From Winogradskyella arenosi (GTDB lineage Bacteria; Bacteroidota; Bacteroidia; Flavobacteriales; Flavobacteriaceae), in NCBI RefSeq assembly GCF_003337305.1, contig NZ_QPJO01000001.1, positions 434,001-498,000 of the forward strand: a stretch of 64,000 nt of DNA. The letters are read 5' to 3'. Shown in pieces: positions 53,888 through 62,707 of the stretch. The notes beneath the pieces were generated by a model. That model was not told where the DNA came from, made no database searches, and worked only from the letters and a program-made list of their open reading frames with translations. Position 1 is the first letter of the stretch, and each line of letters opens with the position of its first letter. The position numbers were made by a program, and so were the translations under genes.

Positions 53888-56305
53888 ATGATTATTAGCT
53901 TACGCCATTGTTTTTGTGTGATTTTTTCTGTTTTAAGTTTATCTCTTTTCTCACAAGAATACAGCGTCTCCGGAAAGGTTGTGGATGTCAATCAGCGTCC
54001 CATAGAATTTGCAAATGTTGTTGTTCTAAACGCCATCGATGAAGATTATTTAACCGGAACCTCTACCGATGAAACCGGACATTTTACCCTAGAGCGCCTA
54101 GAAGAAGATAGCTTCTTTTTAAAGATTAGCTATATGGGTTTTGAGGATTATTATCAAAAAATAGAGCTCACTAAAGATTTAGATTTAAAAGTCATTACGC
54201 TTAAGGAAACCGCCGAAACTCTTGGTGAAGTTACCGTTGTTGCTAAAAAACCAACCATTACCAGAAAGCCGGATCGCTTAGTTTTTAATGTAGAAAATAC
54301 GGCTCTTATAGAAGGATCTACCTTAAGTGTATTAAAAAATACGCCTGGAGTTATTGTTACAGACGGAAGTATTAGTATAAAAAGTGTAGCCGCTACGGTC
54401 TATATCAATGACAGACGAGTACAATTAACTTCAGAAGAGTTAATACAGCTCTTAGATACTGCCCCAGCAAATAGTATAAAATCTATAGAGGTGATTACCA
54501 TTCCTCCTTCTAATTACGATTCCGATAGTGCTTCTGTGATTAACATTATAATGAGCAAAAATTTAATAACGGGCTATAGAGGGAGTGCTGTAGTGAATTA
54601 TTCGCAGGGTGTATTTCCGAGGTATAATGCCGCTACGAGTCATTTTTTCAAGAATAATAAGGTTAATTTGAACGTTAACTATAGTTATACGGGTCAAAAA
54701 CACAATAGAGATACCGATGCCACGGTGAATTATTTAGATCAATCCAACGCCTTAGAAGAAGTGTGGCAGTCTAATGTGAACCGAAATACCTGGTCTGAAT
54801 CGCACCACTTAAATTTAAATTTTGATTATTATTTTGATGATAATAATACATTGAGCCTAACTAGTACCGGGCTTTATACGCCTTATTTTAAGTACAAGAT
54901 TGCAAACCGTACTAATATTTATGATGACAATGCGGTGTTTCAATCGGGTTTTACAGCCGATAATTTATCTAGAGATAACAAATTTAACATTGGTACAGAT
55001 TTAAGTTTTGTACATAATTTTGAAAATGGGGCTAGTTTAACCGCACAAACGCACTATACCTTTTATGATTATGATAGAGATCAGAACGTACTAAGTAATT
55101 ATTACGACAATACGGATGCCTTTGTTGGTGCTTCAGAATTTAATACCACAGCCAATCAGAATACAGATATTATTACCGGAAAATTAGATTATAACCTTCC
55201 TTTTGAAGATAGTTCTACCTTAGAAATGGGACTTAAATATTCTAGCGTTAACACGGATAGTGATATTACAAGAACTGATATTATTGGAAATACCGAAGTG
55301 ATAAATACGGGGAATACAGATCGTTTTAATTATGATGAGAAAGTATTTTCAGCCTATACCAATTATAGCGCCACTTGGGAAAAATGGGATATTAATTTAG
55401 GCCTAAGGTTAGAGCAAACCAATATTGAGGGCGAATCGTTAATGATGGGCGAAACCAATACACAGGACTATCTTAACTTATTTCCTAATGTGAGTTTATT
55501 GTATAATATTTCTGATGCTATTAGTGTGTATGGGAATTATAAACGTAGCATTTCTAGACCGTTATATACCAATTTGAATCCTTTTACATTCTATTTAAAT
55601 GAAAACACGGTGGTTAAGGGAAATCCAAATTTAACACCGAGTTATAGAAATCATTATGTTATAGGAACTAGTTTTTTAAGACATTTTAGCGTAGAGGCTT
55701 ATTACAGTCACTTTGATGGAGATATTGTAGAGTTAGCGTATCAAGACAACTCTACCAATATATTTTCTTATACGCCAACCAACTTAGATCGTAAAGTAGA
55801 TTATGGTTTCGATTTTCTATTCCATAAGCAGCTTACGGAGCGCTATTATATTTCAGCAATAACCTCATTTTTTAATTTAACCGAAGAAGTTGAAATTAAT
55901 AATAGTACCGTTAAAATGGAGCGTTGGTCTAACTATAGTGTGCTCTATAATGGCTTAACTTTTTTAGAAGATAATAGTTTAAATGTGGGCTTAACACTAA
56001 CATGGGTTGGGAAAAATGTCCATAAATTACATACGGTTGAACATCGTTTGTTTTCTGATTTAGGGATCTCTAAATCCATAATGAAAAGAAAAGGCGTCAT
56101 CTCATTAACTATAGAGGATCTTTTTAATCTTCAAGATACTGATGCTTCTCAACGTTACCTAAATCAGTGGAATTCTTATTTTAATGACTCCGATACGCGT
56201 TATATTAGACTTGGTTTTCGTTACAATTTTGGGAACACTAAACTTAACACTAATGAACGTCGCACAAGTGCAGAAGAGCGTACAAGACTTGGAAATTTAA
56301 AGTAA
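53888..56305 (+). CDS. Outer membrane beta-barrel protein (TonB-receptor-like)
   Basis: I use ATG 53888 (MIISLRHCFCVIFSVLSLSLFSQEYSVSG), giving 805 residues. The frame is open to an upstream TTG, but this start gives a good signal peptide. After it comes a CarboxypepD-regulatory-like domain (GKVVDVNQRPIEFANVVV), then a plug-like part with LSVLKNTPGVIVTDGSISIKS. The rest is a long series of alternating strands ending in an aromatic residue (RLGFRYNFGNTKL), the OMP_b-brl_3 pattern. No TonB box is certain. The ligand is unknown. The barrel is convergent with the TolB-like gene. Confidence 0.88.
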   Translation: MIISLRHCFCVIFSVLSLSLFSQEYSVSGKVVDVNQRPIEFANVVVLNAIDEDYLTGTSTDETGHFTLERLEEDSFFLKISYMGFEDYYQKIELTKDLDLKVITLKETAETLGEVTVVAKKPTITRKPDRLVFNVENTALIEGSTLSVLKNTPGVIVTDGSISIKSVAATVYINDRRVQLTSEELIQLLDTAPANSIKSIEVITIPPSNYDSDSASVINIIMSKNLITGYRGSAVVNYSQGVFPRYNAATSHFFKNNKVNLNVNYSYTGQKHNRDTDATVNYLDQSNALEEVWQSNVNRNTWSESHHLNLNFDYYFDDNNTLSLTSTGLYTPYFKYKIANRTNIYDDNAVFQSGFTADNLSRDNKFNIGTDLSFVHNFENGASLTAQTHYTFYDYDRDQNVLSNYYDNTDAFVGASEFNTTANQNTDIITGKLDYNLPFEDSSTLEMGLKYSSVNTDSDITRTDIIGNTEVINTGNTDRFNYDEKVFSAYTNYSATWEKWDINLGLRLEQTNIEGESLMMGETNTQDYLNLFPNVSLLYNISDAISVYGNYKRSISRPLYTNLNPFTFYLNENTVVKGNPNLTPSYRNHYVIGTSFLRHFSVEAYYSHFDGDIVELAYQDNSTNIFSYTPTNLDRKVDYGFDFLFHKQLTERYYISAITSFFNLTEEVEINNSTVKMERWSNYSVLYNGLTFLEDNSLNVGLTLTWVGKNVHKLHTVEHRLFSDLGISKSIMKRKGVISLTIEDLFNLQDTDASQRYLNQWNSYFNDSDTRYIRLGFRYNFGNTKLNTNERRTSAEERTRLGNLK

Positions 56306-56335
56306 TTTAAAACGAAATATTAACCCGCTAAGGAA

Positions 56336-57439
56336 TTAATCTTGCCACTCCGCAATAAACAAGTTGGTATCTCTACCCCCACCATTATTACGGTTAGACG
56401 AGAAGGCTAAATACTTTCCATCATTAGAAAATACAGGGAAAGCATCAAAGGTTGTACTATGAGTTACACGTGTTAAATTCTTACCATCAATATCAATTAA
56501 ATAAAGATTGAATGGAAATCCACGTTCAGATTCAAAGTTAGAAGAGAACAATACTTTTTCTCCTGAAGGGTGAAAAAATGGACTCCAGTTAGCGTTTCCT
56601 AAATCGGTTAATTGGCGTAAATCTGAACCATCAGCATTACAGATATACAATTCCATATCCGTTGGTTCTACTAAACCTTCAGCCAATAAATCTTTATAGT
56701 CTTTAATCTCTTGTTCTGTTTTAGGGCGCGATGATCTAAAGATAATTTTAGTACCATCTGGAGAGAAGAAAGCCCCGCCATCGTAACCTAATTCATCAGT
56801 AATTTGCTTTACATTGCTCCCATCTAAATTCATGGTGTACAATTCTAAATCGCCACTTCGTGTGGATGTAAATACAATCTTATCGCCCTTAGGAGATACG
56901 GTTGGTTCTGCGTCATAACCAACTTCATTAGTTAATTGACTAACAATATTACCTTCTAAATCAGCCACAAAAATATCATAGGTATCATAAATGGGCCAGA
57001 TGTATTTTCCATTTTTTCTTAGCGGTGTATCAGGGCATGCATCATCGCCAAGATGTGTAGAGGCATAGATGATATGTTTGTTATCGGGCATAAAATAGGA
57101 ACAGGTGGTTCTCCCTTTTCCGGTACTGACCATAGGTGGTGCAATACTGTCTGTAAAAGTTTGGTTGGCATCCATTAAAAACATTTGGTCACAACTTACA
57201 TTCCAATTGGCGTTATTAGATTGAAATACGAGTTGCTTATCGTCAAAACTCCAATAGGCTTCTGCATTATCGCCACCAAAAGTGACCTGTCTCATAGACT
57301 TAAAATGCGTTTCTTCAGGGTAAATTAAAGAGTCGTATTTTTTGGTAGCACCAGAAGTAGTATCTGTTGTTTTAGCGGTTTCATTTTTACAAGATGAAAC
57401 AGTAAGTAAGAGTAATAAAATAGCGACGATTCTGTTCAT
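56336..57439 (-). CDS. TolB-like WD40/PD40 propeller lipoprotein
   Basis: The 367-residue protein has a lipoprotein signal ending SSC (Cys17). Four or more PD40-type repeats are recognisable, each with a blade core such as TVSPKGDKIVFTSTRSGDLELYTMNLDGSN, FFSPDGTKIIFRSS, FFHPSGEKVLFSSN and FSNDGKYLAFSSNRNNG. These repeats occur in TolB and in DPP-IV-type domains. There is no protease domain here. It is likely a periplasmic protein-interaction propeller. Confidence 0.83.
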   Translation of the reverse strand: MNRIVAILLLLLTVSSCKNETAKTTDTTSGATKKYDSLIYPEETHFKSMRQVTFGGDNAEAYWSFDDKQLVFQSNNANWNVSCDQMFLMDANQTFTDSIAPPMVSTGKGRTTCSYFMPDNKHIIYASTHLGDDACPDTPLRKNGKYIWPIYDTYDIFVADLEGNIVSQLTNEVGYDAEPTVSPKGDKIVFTSTRSGDLELYTMNLDGSNVKQITDELGYDGGAFFSPDGTKIIFRSSRPKTEQEIKDYKDLLAEGLVEPTDMELYICNADGSDLRQLTDLGNANWSPFFHPSGEKVLFSSNFESERGFPFNLYLIDIDGKNLTRVTHSTTFDAFPVFSNDGKYLAFSSNRNNGGGRDTNLFIAEWQD

Positions 57440-57482
57440 AATATTGAATTATAATAAGTGGTATTTAATGCCTAATTTTGGG

Positions 57483-57490
57483 CAAAAGTA
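57483..57490 (-). promoter_or_regulatory. Candidate -7 element of the TolB-like gene
   Basis: TACTTTTG matches TAnnTTTG about 44 nt before the ATG. Confidence 0.4.
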
Positions 57491-57590
57491 AGATTTAATA
57501 GTGAAATATAAGCGGAATAGTAGTTTATAAGTATTTCAATAGAATGTCTTAAATCACTTTAAAGTTAGGGTCTTCAAAATAGAATTCAGA

Positions 57591-58835
57591 ATGAAAAAAA
57601 TAGTGTTATTATCTTTAATGTTAGGAGGTTTTTCCTGTACTAACCAAGTTAAAGTTGCAGAAAATAAAATTGAAGCTGATGTAGAATATTTAGCTAATGA
57701 TAAGCTAGAAGGTAGGCAAACCGGAACTGCGGGTGAAGTTCTAGCTTCAGAATATTTGGTAAAACGTTTTAAAGCTATGGGCGTGGCGCCTAAGGGAACG
57801 GATGGTTATTTGCAGTCCTTTTCGTTTAAACCTAAAACAGATCCGCATAGCGAAGTAGAATTTACCACCAATGCCGATAGTACAATTACAGGCCATAATG
57901 TAATTGGTTATATAGATAATAATGCGCCAACAACAGTGGTTATTGGGGCGCACTACGATCATTTAGGTTATGGGGGCGAAGGATCTTTATACCGTGGTGA
58001 AGATAAAGCCGTCCACAACGGAGCCGATGATAATGCTAGTGGTGTAGCGGTAATGCTAAATTTAGCGAGTCGCTTAAAAGTAAAAAATGAGCAAGCTGAA
58101 GTTAAAGACCATAATAACTATCTATTTATGGCTTTTTCGGGCGAAGAAATGGGCTTATTAGGGTCTAATTACTTTTCTAAAAATCCTACGGTTGATGCCA
58201 GTTCTATTAATTATATGATTAATATGGACATGGTAGGTCGTATGAAAGCCGATAGCACTTTGGCCGTATACGGAACCGGCACTTCACCAATGTTTAAGCA
58301 AACCTTAAAGTCTAATAATGATAAGTTCAAGATTGTAGAAAATGAAAGCGGGGTAGGACCAAGTGATCATACGTCATTTTATCTTATCGACGTCCCAGTG
58401 TTGCACTTTTTTACGGGGCAGCACGAGGATTATCATAAGCCTGGTGACGATGCCGAAAAGCTTAATTATGATGGTATGAATCTTATTTCAGACTATATCT
58501 ACACCATTATTAATGATTTAGACGATAATGGCGAATTAGCCTTCAGAAAAACTAAAAACGAAACCGAATCTACACCACGTTTTAAAGTGGGCTTAGGGGT
58601 TGTACCCGATTATTTATATGATGGTACCGGAATGCGAATTGACGGCACTCGTGAAGAAACCCCTGCATTTAACGCAGGTTTACAAAAAGGAGATGTTGTT
58701 TTAAAGCTAGGCGATAGTACCATTACAGATATGATGAGTTATATGCGTGCGCTTTCCGTTTTTGAAAAAGGTGATGAAGCGGGCATAACCGTAAAGCGCG
58801 GTGAAACAGAAATACAGACTAAGGTTCAGTTTTAA
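57591..58835 (+). CDS. M28-family metallopeptidase with C-terminal PDZ domain, lipoprotein
   Basis: The 414-residue protein has a lipoprotein signal ending FSC (Cys16). Zinc ligands are seen in GAHYDHLG, NGADDNASGVA, SGEEMGLLG, NMDMVGR and a C-terminal HEDYHKPGDDAEK, the complete M28 set for two metals. A PDZ-like domain (residues about 325-414) contains GLGVVPDYLYDGTGMRIDG and GLQKGDVVLKLGD. This is the typical Bacteroidota periplasmic aminopeptidase. Its transcript ends in a perfect hairpin before dusB. Confidence 0.93.
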   Translation: MKKIVLLSLMLGGFSCTNQVKVAENKIEADVEYLANDKLEGRQTGTAGEVLASEYLVKRFKAMGVAPKGTDGYLQSFSFKPKTDPHSEVEFTTNADSTITGHNVIGYIDNNAPTTVVIGAHYDHLGYGGEGSLYRGEDKAVHNGADDNASGVAVMLNLASRLKVKNEQAEVKDHNNYLFMAFSGEEMGLLGSNYFSKNPTVDASSINYMINMDMVGRMKADSTLAVYGTGTSPMFKQTLKSNNDKFKIVENESGVGPSDHTSFYLIDVPVLHFFTGQHEDYHKPGDDAEKLNYDGMNLISDYIYTIINDLDDNGELAFRKTKNETESTPRFKVGLGVVPDYLYDGTGMRIDGTREETPAFNAGLQKGDVVLKLGDSTITDMMSYMRALSVFEKGDEAGITVKRGETEIQTKVQF

Positions 58836-58868
58836 AATGACCGAAATAGACCTTATATAAATGGCTTA

Positions 58869-58902
58869 GACCTTGCAAGTTTTAAATCTTGCAAGGTCTT
58901 TT
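58869..58902 (+). terminator. Terminator of the M28 gene
   Basis: GACCTTGCAAG and CTTGCAAGGTC form an 11-bp perfect stem with an 8-nt loop followed by a short T run. It also overlaps the -33 region of dusB. Confidence 0.8.
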
Positions 58903-58922
58903 CATAAAAAGCAGTAATTTTG
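58889..58922 (+). promoter_or_regulatory. Candidate promoter of dusB
   Basis: TTG-N23-TAATTTTG is a consensus match. It ends 18 nt before the TTG start codon, which supports that start. Confidence 0.58.
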
Positions 58923-58939
58923 CATCAAAATATATACTC

Positions 58940-59929
58940 TTGGTTAAAATAGGCGACATAGAATTACCAGACTTTCCATTGCTACTAGCACCTATGGAAG
59001 ATGTAAGCGATCCACCATTTAGAGCCCTCTGTAAGGAGCAAGGTGCAGACGTAGTGTACACGGAGTTTGTAAGTAGTGAAGGTTTAATACGTAACGCTGC
59101 TAAAAGCGTTATGAAATTGGATATTTACGAAAAAGAACGCCCAGTTGGGATTCAGATTTTTGGCGCTAATATGGAGAGTATGTTGCAAACCATTGATATT
59201 GTTGAAAAATCCAATCCAGATATTATAGATATTAATTTTGGCTGTCCGGTTAAAAAAGTAGTGTCTAAAGGTGCAGGAGCAGGGATTTTAAAGGATATCT
59301 GTTTAATGGAGCAGTTGACAGCGGAAATGGTAAAACGTACCAATTTACCAGTTACGGTTAAAACCCGATTGGGTTGGGATCATGATTCTATAAAAATTGT
59401 AGAGGTGGCAGAGCGGTTGCAAGATGTAGGCTGTAAGGCCATTTCTATTCATGGTAGAACCCGTGCGCAAATGTATAAGGGCGAAGCCGATTGGAAACCT
59501 ATCGCAGAAGTTAAGAATAATCCACGTATGCATATTCCTGTTTTTGGTAATGGTGACGTTGATACTCCTGAAAAGGCCATGTTAATGCGTGATTCTTATG
59601 GTTTAGACGGCGCTATGATTGGCCGTGCTTCAATAGGAAACCCTTGGTTTTTTAAACAAGTAAAGCACTTTTTTGAAACCGGTGAGCATCTAGGTCCTAT
59701 TTCTTTAGCAGAACGTGTAGAAGCCGCGCGAAGACATCTTCAGATGGCTATTGATTGGAAAGGCGAAACGCTTGGCGTGTTTGAAACACGTAGACACTAT
59801 ACCAACTATTTTAAAGGAATTCCTCATTTTAAAGAATACCGTATGAAAATGGTTACTAGTGACGACTCTAAAGACGTGTTTGCGGCTTTTGACGAGGTAT
59901 TAGATAAGTTTGCAGACTATCAGTTTTAG
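58940..59929 (+). CDS. dusB: tRNA-dihydrouridine synthase B
   Basis: This FMN enzyme reduces uridine in the tRNA D-loop. I use a TTG start at 58940, which gives MVKIGDIELPDFPLLLAPMEDVSDPPFR, the usual family beginning, and 329 residues. The longer frame starts at 58889 inside the terminator hairpin and promoter of this gene and is rejected. The catalytic Cys is in INFGCPVKKVVSKGAGAGIL. KTRLGWD and IHGRTRAQMYKGEADW are conserved. Confidence 0.92.
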   Translation: MVKIGDIELPDFPLLLAPMEDVSDPPFRALCKEQGADVVYTEFVSSEGLIRNAAKSVMKLDIYEKERPVGIQIFGANMESMLQTIDIVEKSNPDIIDINFGCPVKKVVSKGAGAGILKDICLMEQLTAEMVKRTNLPVTVKTRLGWDHDSIKIVEVAERLQDVGCKAISIHGRTRAQMYKGEADWKPIAEVKNNPRMHIPVFGNGDVDTPEKAMLMRDSYGLDGAMIGRASIGNPWFFKQVKHFFETGEHLGPISLAERVEAARRHLQMAIDWKGETLGVFETRRHYTNYFKGIPHFKEYRMKMVTSDDSKDVFAAFDEVLDKFADYQF

Positions 59930-60083
59930 AGATACGTTAAGGCATTCTAAGCCTTGTTTAATCCTTATATTTTATAATTAAGGAAGCGCTGTGCTTTGTT
60001 GAGTATAATCCAATTTTTAAATAGCTTTATTCCAAAAGAGGCAATTGGTGATTTTTCCGCCGTAGAGCAGGAGAGAAGTGTCT

Positions 60084-61286
60084 TTAGCTTTTAATTAAGT
60101 TAGGGGTAATACGCTGTGAAGCAATCTTAGAAGCCAAGATTCCTAAGCCAAAAATGGTAGCTAATACAATAAGAATATTTAAGGCGTTAATTCTAACCGG
60201 ATAAGGTAAGTCTGGGGTTAGCATTACTAATTCAAACATCAGTTGTAAAAAGACCACAAGCAAGCCTATACTTACGCCTATTAACCCACTTACCACAGTC
60301 ATTAAACTTCCTTGTAAAAAGAAAATAGATTTAATAGTTTTTGTTTCAGTTCCTAAATTAAACAGGGTATTGAGTGAATTCTTTTTATCTAAAATCATCA
60401 TAATGATGGCACCAATGACATTAAATAAGGCGATGATAATGACGAGCGTAAAAATTAAATACACGGCTAAATTTTCAGTATTTAGCATTTTAAATAAAGC
60501 ATCGTTAAGTTGGGCTCTATTTTTTATGCTAAGTTGATCTCCAAAAGTTGTTTCAAGTTGTGCTCTTATATCATCTTCATTGGCTGTTGCAGCTAACTTA
60601 AGTTCAATAGCACTGAGCTGATTGGCGTTGTAACTAAGCAATTCCTTAGCCAATGAAATATCAGAAAAAATATAATTATTATTTAATTCTTCATTAATTT
60701 CAAATAGCCCCACGTTATTGACAAAGACAGAATTGTAATAATCCTTAACCGAGCTAGCCTGACCTTTACCGGCCTTAGGGACGTATAATGACAAGGATTT
60801 TCTAAAATCTAAAATACCAAAAGAGAGGTTGTTAGAAATCCCCCAACCCGAAACCACTTCATGGCTGTTAGGATGGATCCAACTGCCTTTAGTCACCATA
60901 GTATCAATTTGGGTAACATTAAGATAGTTGTTATCCACGCCTTTAAGAGTGGCAATAAGGTTTTTGTTGTCAGATTTAATAATAATGCGCTCTTCAATCA
61001 CTTTGGAATAAGCCGTTATACCCTCAATATTTAATAAAGCGGTATGGTCGTTATCCGTCCATTGAAAGGATTTTCCTTCTGAAGGAATAAGTTTTAAATC
61101 TGGATCAACAAATGAAGAAAAGTTAAGGCTGTAATCCTTTAACCCTGCAAAAACCGATAAGACAATAAAGAGAGCTGCTGAAGCGATGATAACCCCTCCA
61201 GAAGCAATTAAAGTCATGATATTAATAGCATTATTACTGCTTTTTGAAAACAGATAACGTTTTGCTATATACAGGGGGAAATTCAC
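60084..61286 (-). CDS. FtsX-like ABC permease (LolC/LolE family)
   Basis: The 400-residue protein begins MNFPLYIAKRYLFSKSSNNAINIMTLIASGGV, the LolC/E signature. It has an N-terminal helix, a large periplasmic domain and three C-terminal membrane helices (about 270-390), with VIGAIIMMILDKKNSL and the FLQGSLMTVVSGLIGVSIG segments. It probably works with an ATPase elsewhere to extract lipoproteins from the inner membrane. rbfA is directly adjacent (no gap) upstream. Confidence 0.88.
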   Translation of the reverse strand: MNFPLYIAKRYLFSKSSNNAINIMTLIASGGVIIASAALFIVLSVFAGLKDYSLNFSSFVDPDLKLIPSEGKSFQWTDNDHTALLNIEGITAYSKVIEERIIIKSDNKNLIATLKGVDNNYLNVTQIDTMVTKGSWIHPNSHEVVSGWGISNNLSFGILDFRKSLSLYVPKAGKGQASSVKDYYNSVFVNNVGLFEINEELNNNYIFSDISLAKELLSYNANQLSAIELKLAATANEDDIRAQLETTFGDQLSIKNRAQLNDALFKMLNTENLAVYLIFTLVIIIALFNVIGAIIMMILDKKNSLNTLFNLGTETKTIKSIFFLQGSLMTVVSGLIGVSIGLLVVFLQLMFELVMLTPDLPYPVRINALNILIVLATIFGLGILASKIASQRITPNLIKS

Positions 61287-61685
61287 TTAAGATTTTTTAC
61301 GCTTACCTAATAAATCTGGATTCTCTAAAGGGTTGTCTTCTCCTTTTAAGGAACGTTCTATACCGTCAATATATTCTAAAGAATCATCAATAAAAAACTC
61401 TAATTGTGGCATACGTCTTAATTGGTGACGTGTACGCTGTGCTAATTCGTGTCTAATAAGTGGTTTATTAGACTGAATACCTTCTAATAAAGGTTGCGCT
61501 TCTTTATTTGGGAAAATACTTAAATAGACCTTAGCAACAGAGAGATCTGTAGTTACATTAACCTTACTCACCGAGATAATAACGCCTCTTAAGCCCCCGT
61601 CAGTAGCGGCTTTTTGTAAAACTTCAGCTAAATCTTGTTGGAGTATACCTCCTATCTTTTTTTGTCTTTGTGTAAATTCTTCCAT
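61287..61685 (-). CDS. rbfA: Ribosome-binding factor A
   Basis: This small KH-fold protein assists 30S maturation at the 16S 5' end and in the cold. The family start is MEEFTQRQKKIGGILQQDLAEVL, so I use ATG 61685. A second ATG three codons earlier (61694) is also possible. Total length is about 132 residues. Visible elements are LRGVIISVSKVNVTTDLSVAKVYLSIFP and RHELAQRTRHQLRRMPQLEFFIDDSLEY, the KH helix and final strand. Confidence 0.93.
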   Translation of the reverse strand: MEEFTQRQKKIGGILQQDLAEVLQKAATDGGLRGVIISVSKVNVTTDLSVAKVYLSIFPNKEAQPLLEGIQSNKPLIRHELAQRTRHQLRRMPQLEFFIDDSLEYIDGIERSLKGEDNPLENPDLLGKRKKS

Positions 61686-61711
61686 AATATTCATTATTAA
61701 CTAATGATCTG

Positions 61712-61719
61712 CAAAAGTA
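61712..61719 (-). promoter_or_regulatory. Candidate -7 element of rbfA and the permease gene
   Basis: TACTTTTG matches TAnnTTTG on the minus strand. The start site would lie about 10-20 nt before the ATG. It is back to back with the mce element. Confidence 0.42.
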
Positions 61720-61740
61720 GAGGTTATTTAAAGATAATCT

Positions 61741-61748
61741 TATTTTTG
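61741..61748 (+). promoter_or_regulatory. Candidate -7 element of mce
   Basis: TATTTTTG matches TAnnTTTG on the plus strand, with a leader of about 50 nt. Confidence 0.38.
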
Positions 61749-61803
61749 AATGCAATTTATTCATATATATTCCATTTTAAGAGAAAAATAAAACCCGTTA
61801 CAG

Positions 61804-62208
61804 ATGAAAAAAATAGAGCATATCGGTATTGCTGTTAAAGATATTGAGCAGTCTAATCAGCTTTTTGCTACCTTATTCGGTGAAGCCCATTATAAAGTTG
61901 AAGAAGTCGAGCGGGAAGGGGTTAAAACCTCGTTTTTTCAGTGTGGACCTAATAAAATAGAACTGCTACAGGCAACAAATCCCGAGAGCCCAATTGCTAA
62001 ATTTATTGCCAAAAGCGGGGAGGGGATGCATCATATTGCCTTTGCTGTTGATGATATTGAAGCTGAAATAGAGCGTTTAACACAAGAAGGATTTACCCTA
62101 ATTCATAAAAGTCCTAAACTGGGCGCGGATGATAAATTAATTGCTTTTTTACATCCAAAATCTACTAATGGGGTATTAATTGAGTTGTGTCAGGATATAA
62201 AGGGATAA
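61804..62208 (+). CDS. mce: Methylmalonyl-CoA epimerase
   Basis: This enzyme interconverts (R)- and (S)-methylmalonyl-CoA and links propionate, odd-chain and branched amino acid catabolism to the TCA cycle. The 134-residue VOC protein has KIEHIGIAVKDIEQS (first metal His), KIELLQATNPESPIAKFI, GEGMHHIAFAVDDI and HPKSTNGVLIELCQ, which hold the metal ligands. Methylmalonyl-CoA mutase is not in this window. Confidence 0.93.
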   Translation: MKKIEHIGIAVKDIEQSNQLFATLFGEAHYKVEEVEREGVKTSFFQCGPNKIELLQATNPESPIAKFIAKSGEGMHHIAFAVDDIEAEIERLTQEGFTLIHKSPKLGADDKLIAFLHPKSTNGVLIELCQDIKG

Positions 62209-62213
62209 AAATA

Positions 62214-62245
62214 CTTTGCCAGTTTTAAAATATGTAGTAATATTG
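62214..62245 (+). promoter_or_regulatory. Candidate promoter of tRNA-Met
   Basis: TTTG-N20-TAATATTG resembles the consensus, with one mismatch in the -7 element. Confidence 0.38.
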
Positions 62246-62288
62246 CACACTCTTTTAACGAAGAGTAAAAATTAGCAGCAATGTTAAT

Positions 62289-62362
62289 GGTCCCATAGCT
62301 CAGTTGGTTAGAGCACCTGACTCATAATCAGGTGGTCCTTGGTTCGAGCCCAAGTGGGACCA
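62289..62362 (+). tRNA. tRNA-Met (CAT)
   Basis: A 74-nt cloverleaf. GGTCCCA pairs with TGGGACC, the anticodon is CAT, and the discriminator is A. CCA is not encoded. An isoleucine tRNA with lysidine at C34 would have the same anticodon. The overall sequence resembles the elongator Met type, but this is not decisive. It lies just before the accessory genes at the window edge. Confidence 0.9.
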
Positions 62363-62366
62363 CTAA

Positions 62367-62399
62367 AAAGCCCCGTAAACTCAATGTTTACGGGGCTTT
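62367..62399 (+). terminator. Terminator of tRNA-Met
   Basis: AAAGCCCCGTAAAC and GTTTACGGGGCTTT form a 14-bp perfect stem with a 5-nt loop. Confidence 0.88.
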
Positions 62400-62400
62400 G

Positions 62401-62707
62401 TGTTATTAAGGGGACAACAATAGGGACAAACATTCTTTCCACTATACTTTCTTTTTCCAATTTTCTATTAATAGCCTATATTTGAAATGCCTCAATGGGT
62501 ATTAAATTATGTGAATTTAACGGCCATTAGACCTTTTTAGTTTAAATATGTTATATAGGATATTTTAATAGAAATCCTATTCTTTAATCTTCAATTAGCC
62601 CGATTTATAAAACCGTAAATTTCATATGAATGAAAGAGTCATGAACAGGAAGATAAATTCATTACTACTGGAGTAGTGTTTAATAAAAATAAATAAGTTA
62701 TTTGACT
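62401..62707. other. Spacer after the tRNA-Met terminator, possible island boundary
   Basis: About 300 bp with no open frame that I can support. A short direct repeat, GGGACAA, occurs at 62411-62417 and 62423-62429, just after the terminator. This could be an attachment-site-like remnant, but it is too short to prove it. The sequence composition shifts to longer AT-rich stretches towards the WYL gene. Confidence 0.45.

Noticed and set aside
58889..58939. 17-codon N-terminal extension of dusB
   Set aside because: It runs through a terminator stem and promoter and is not family-like.
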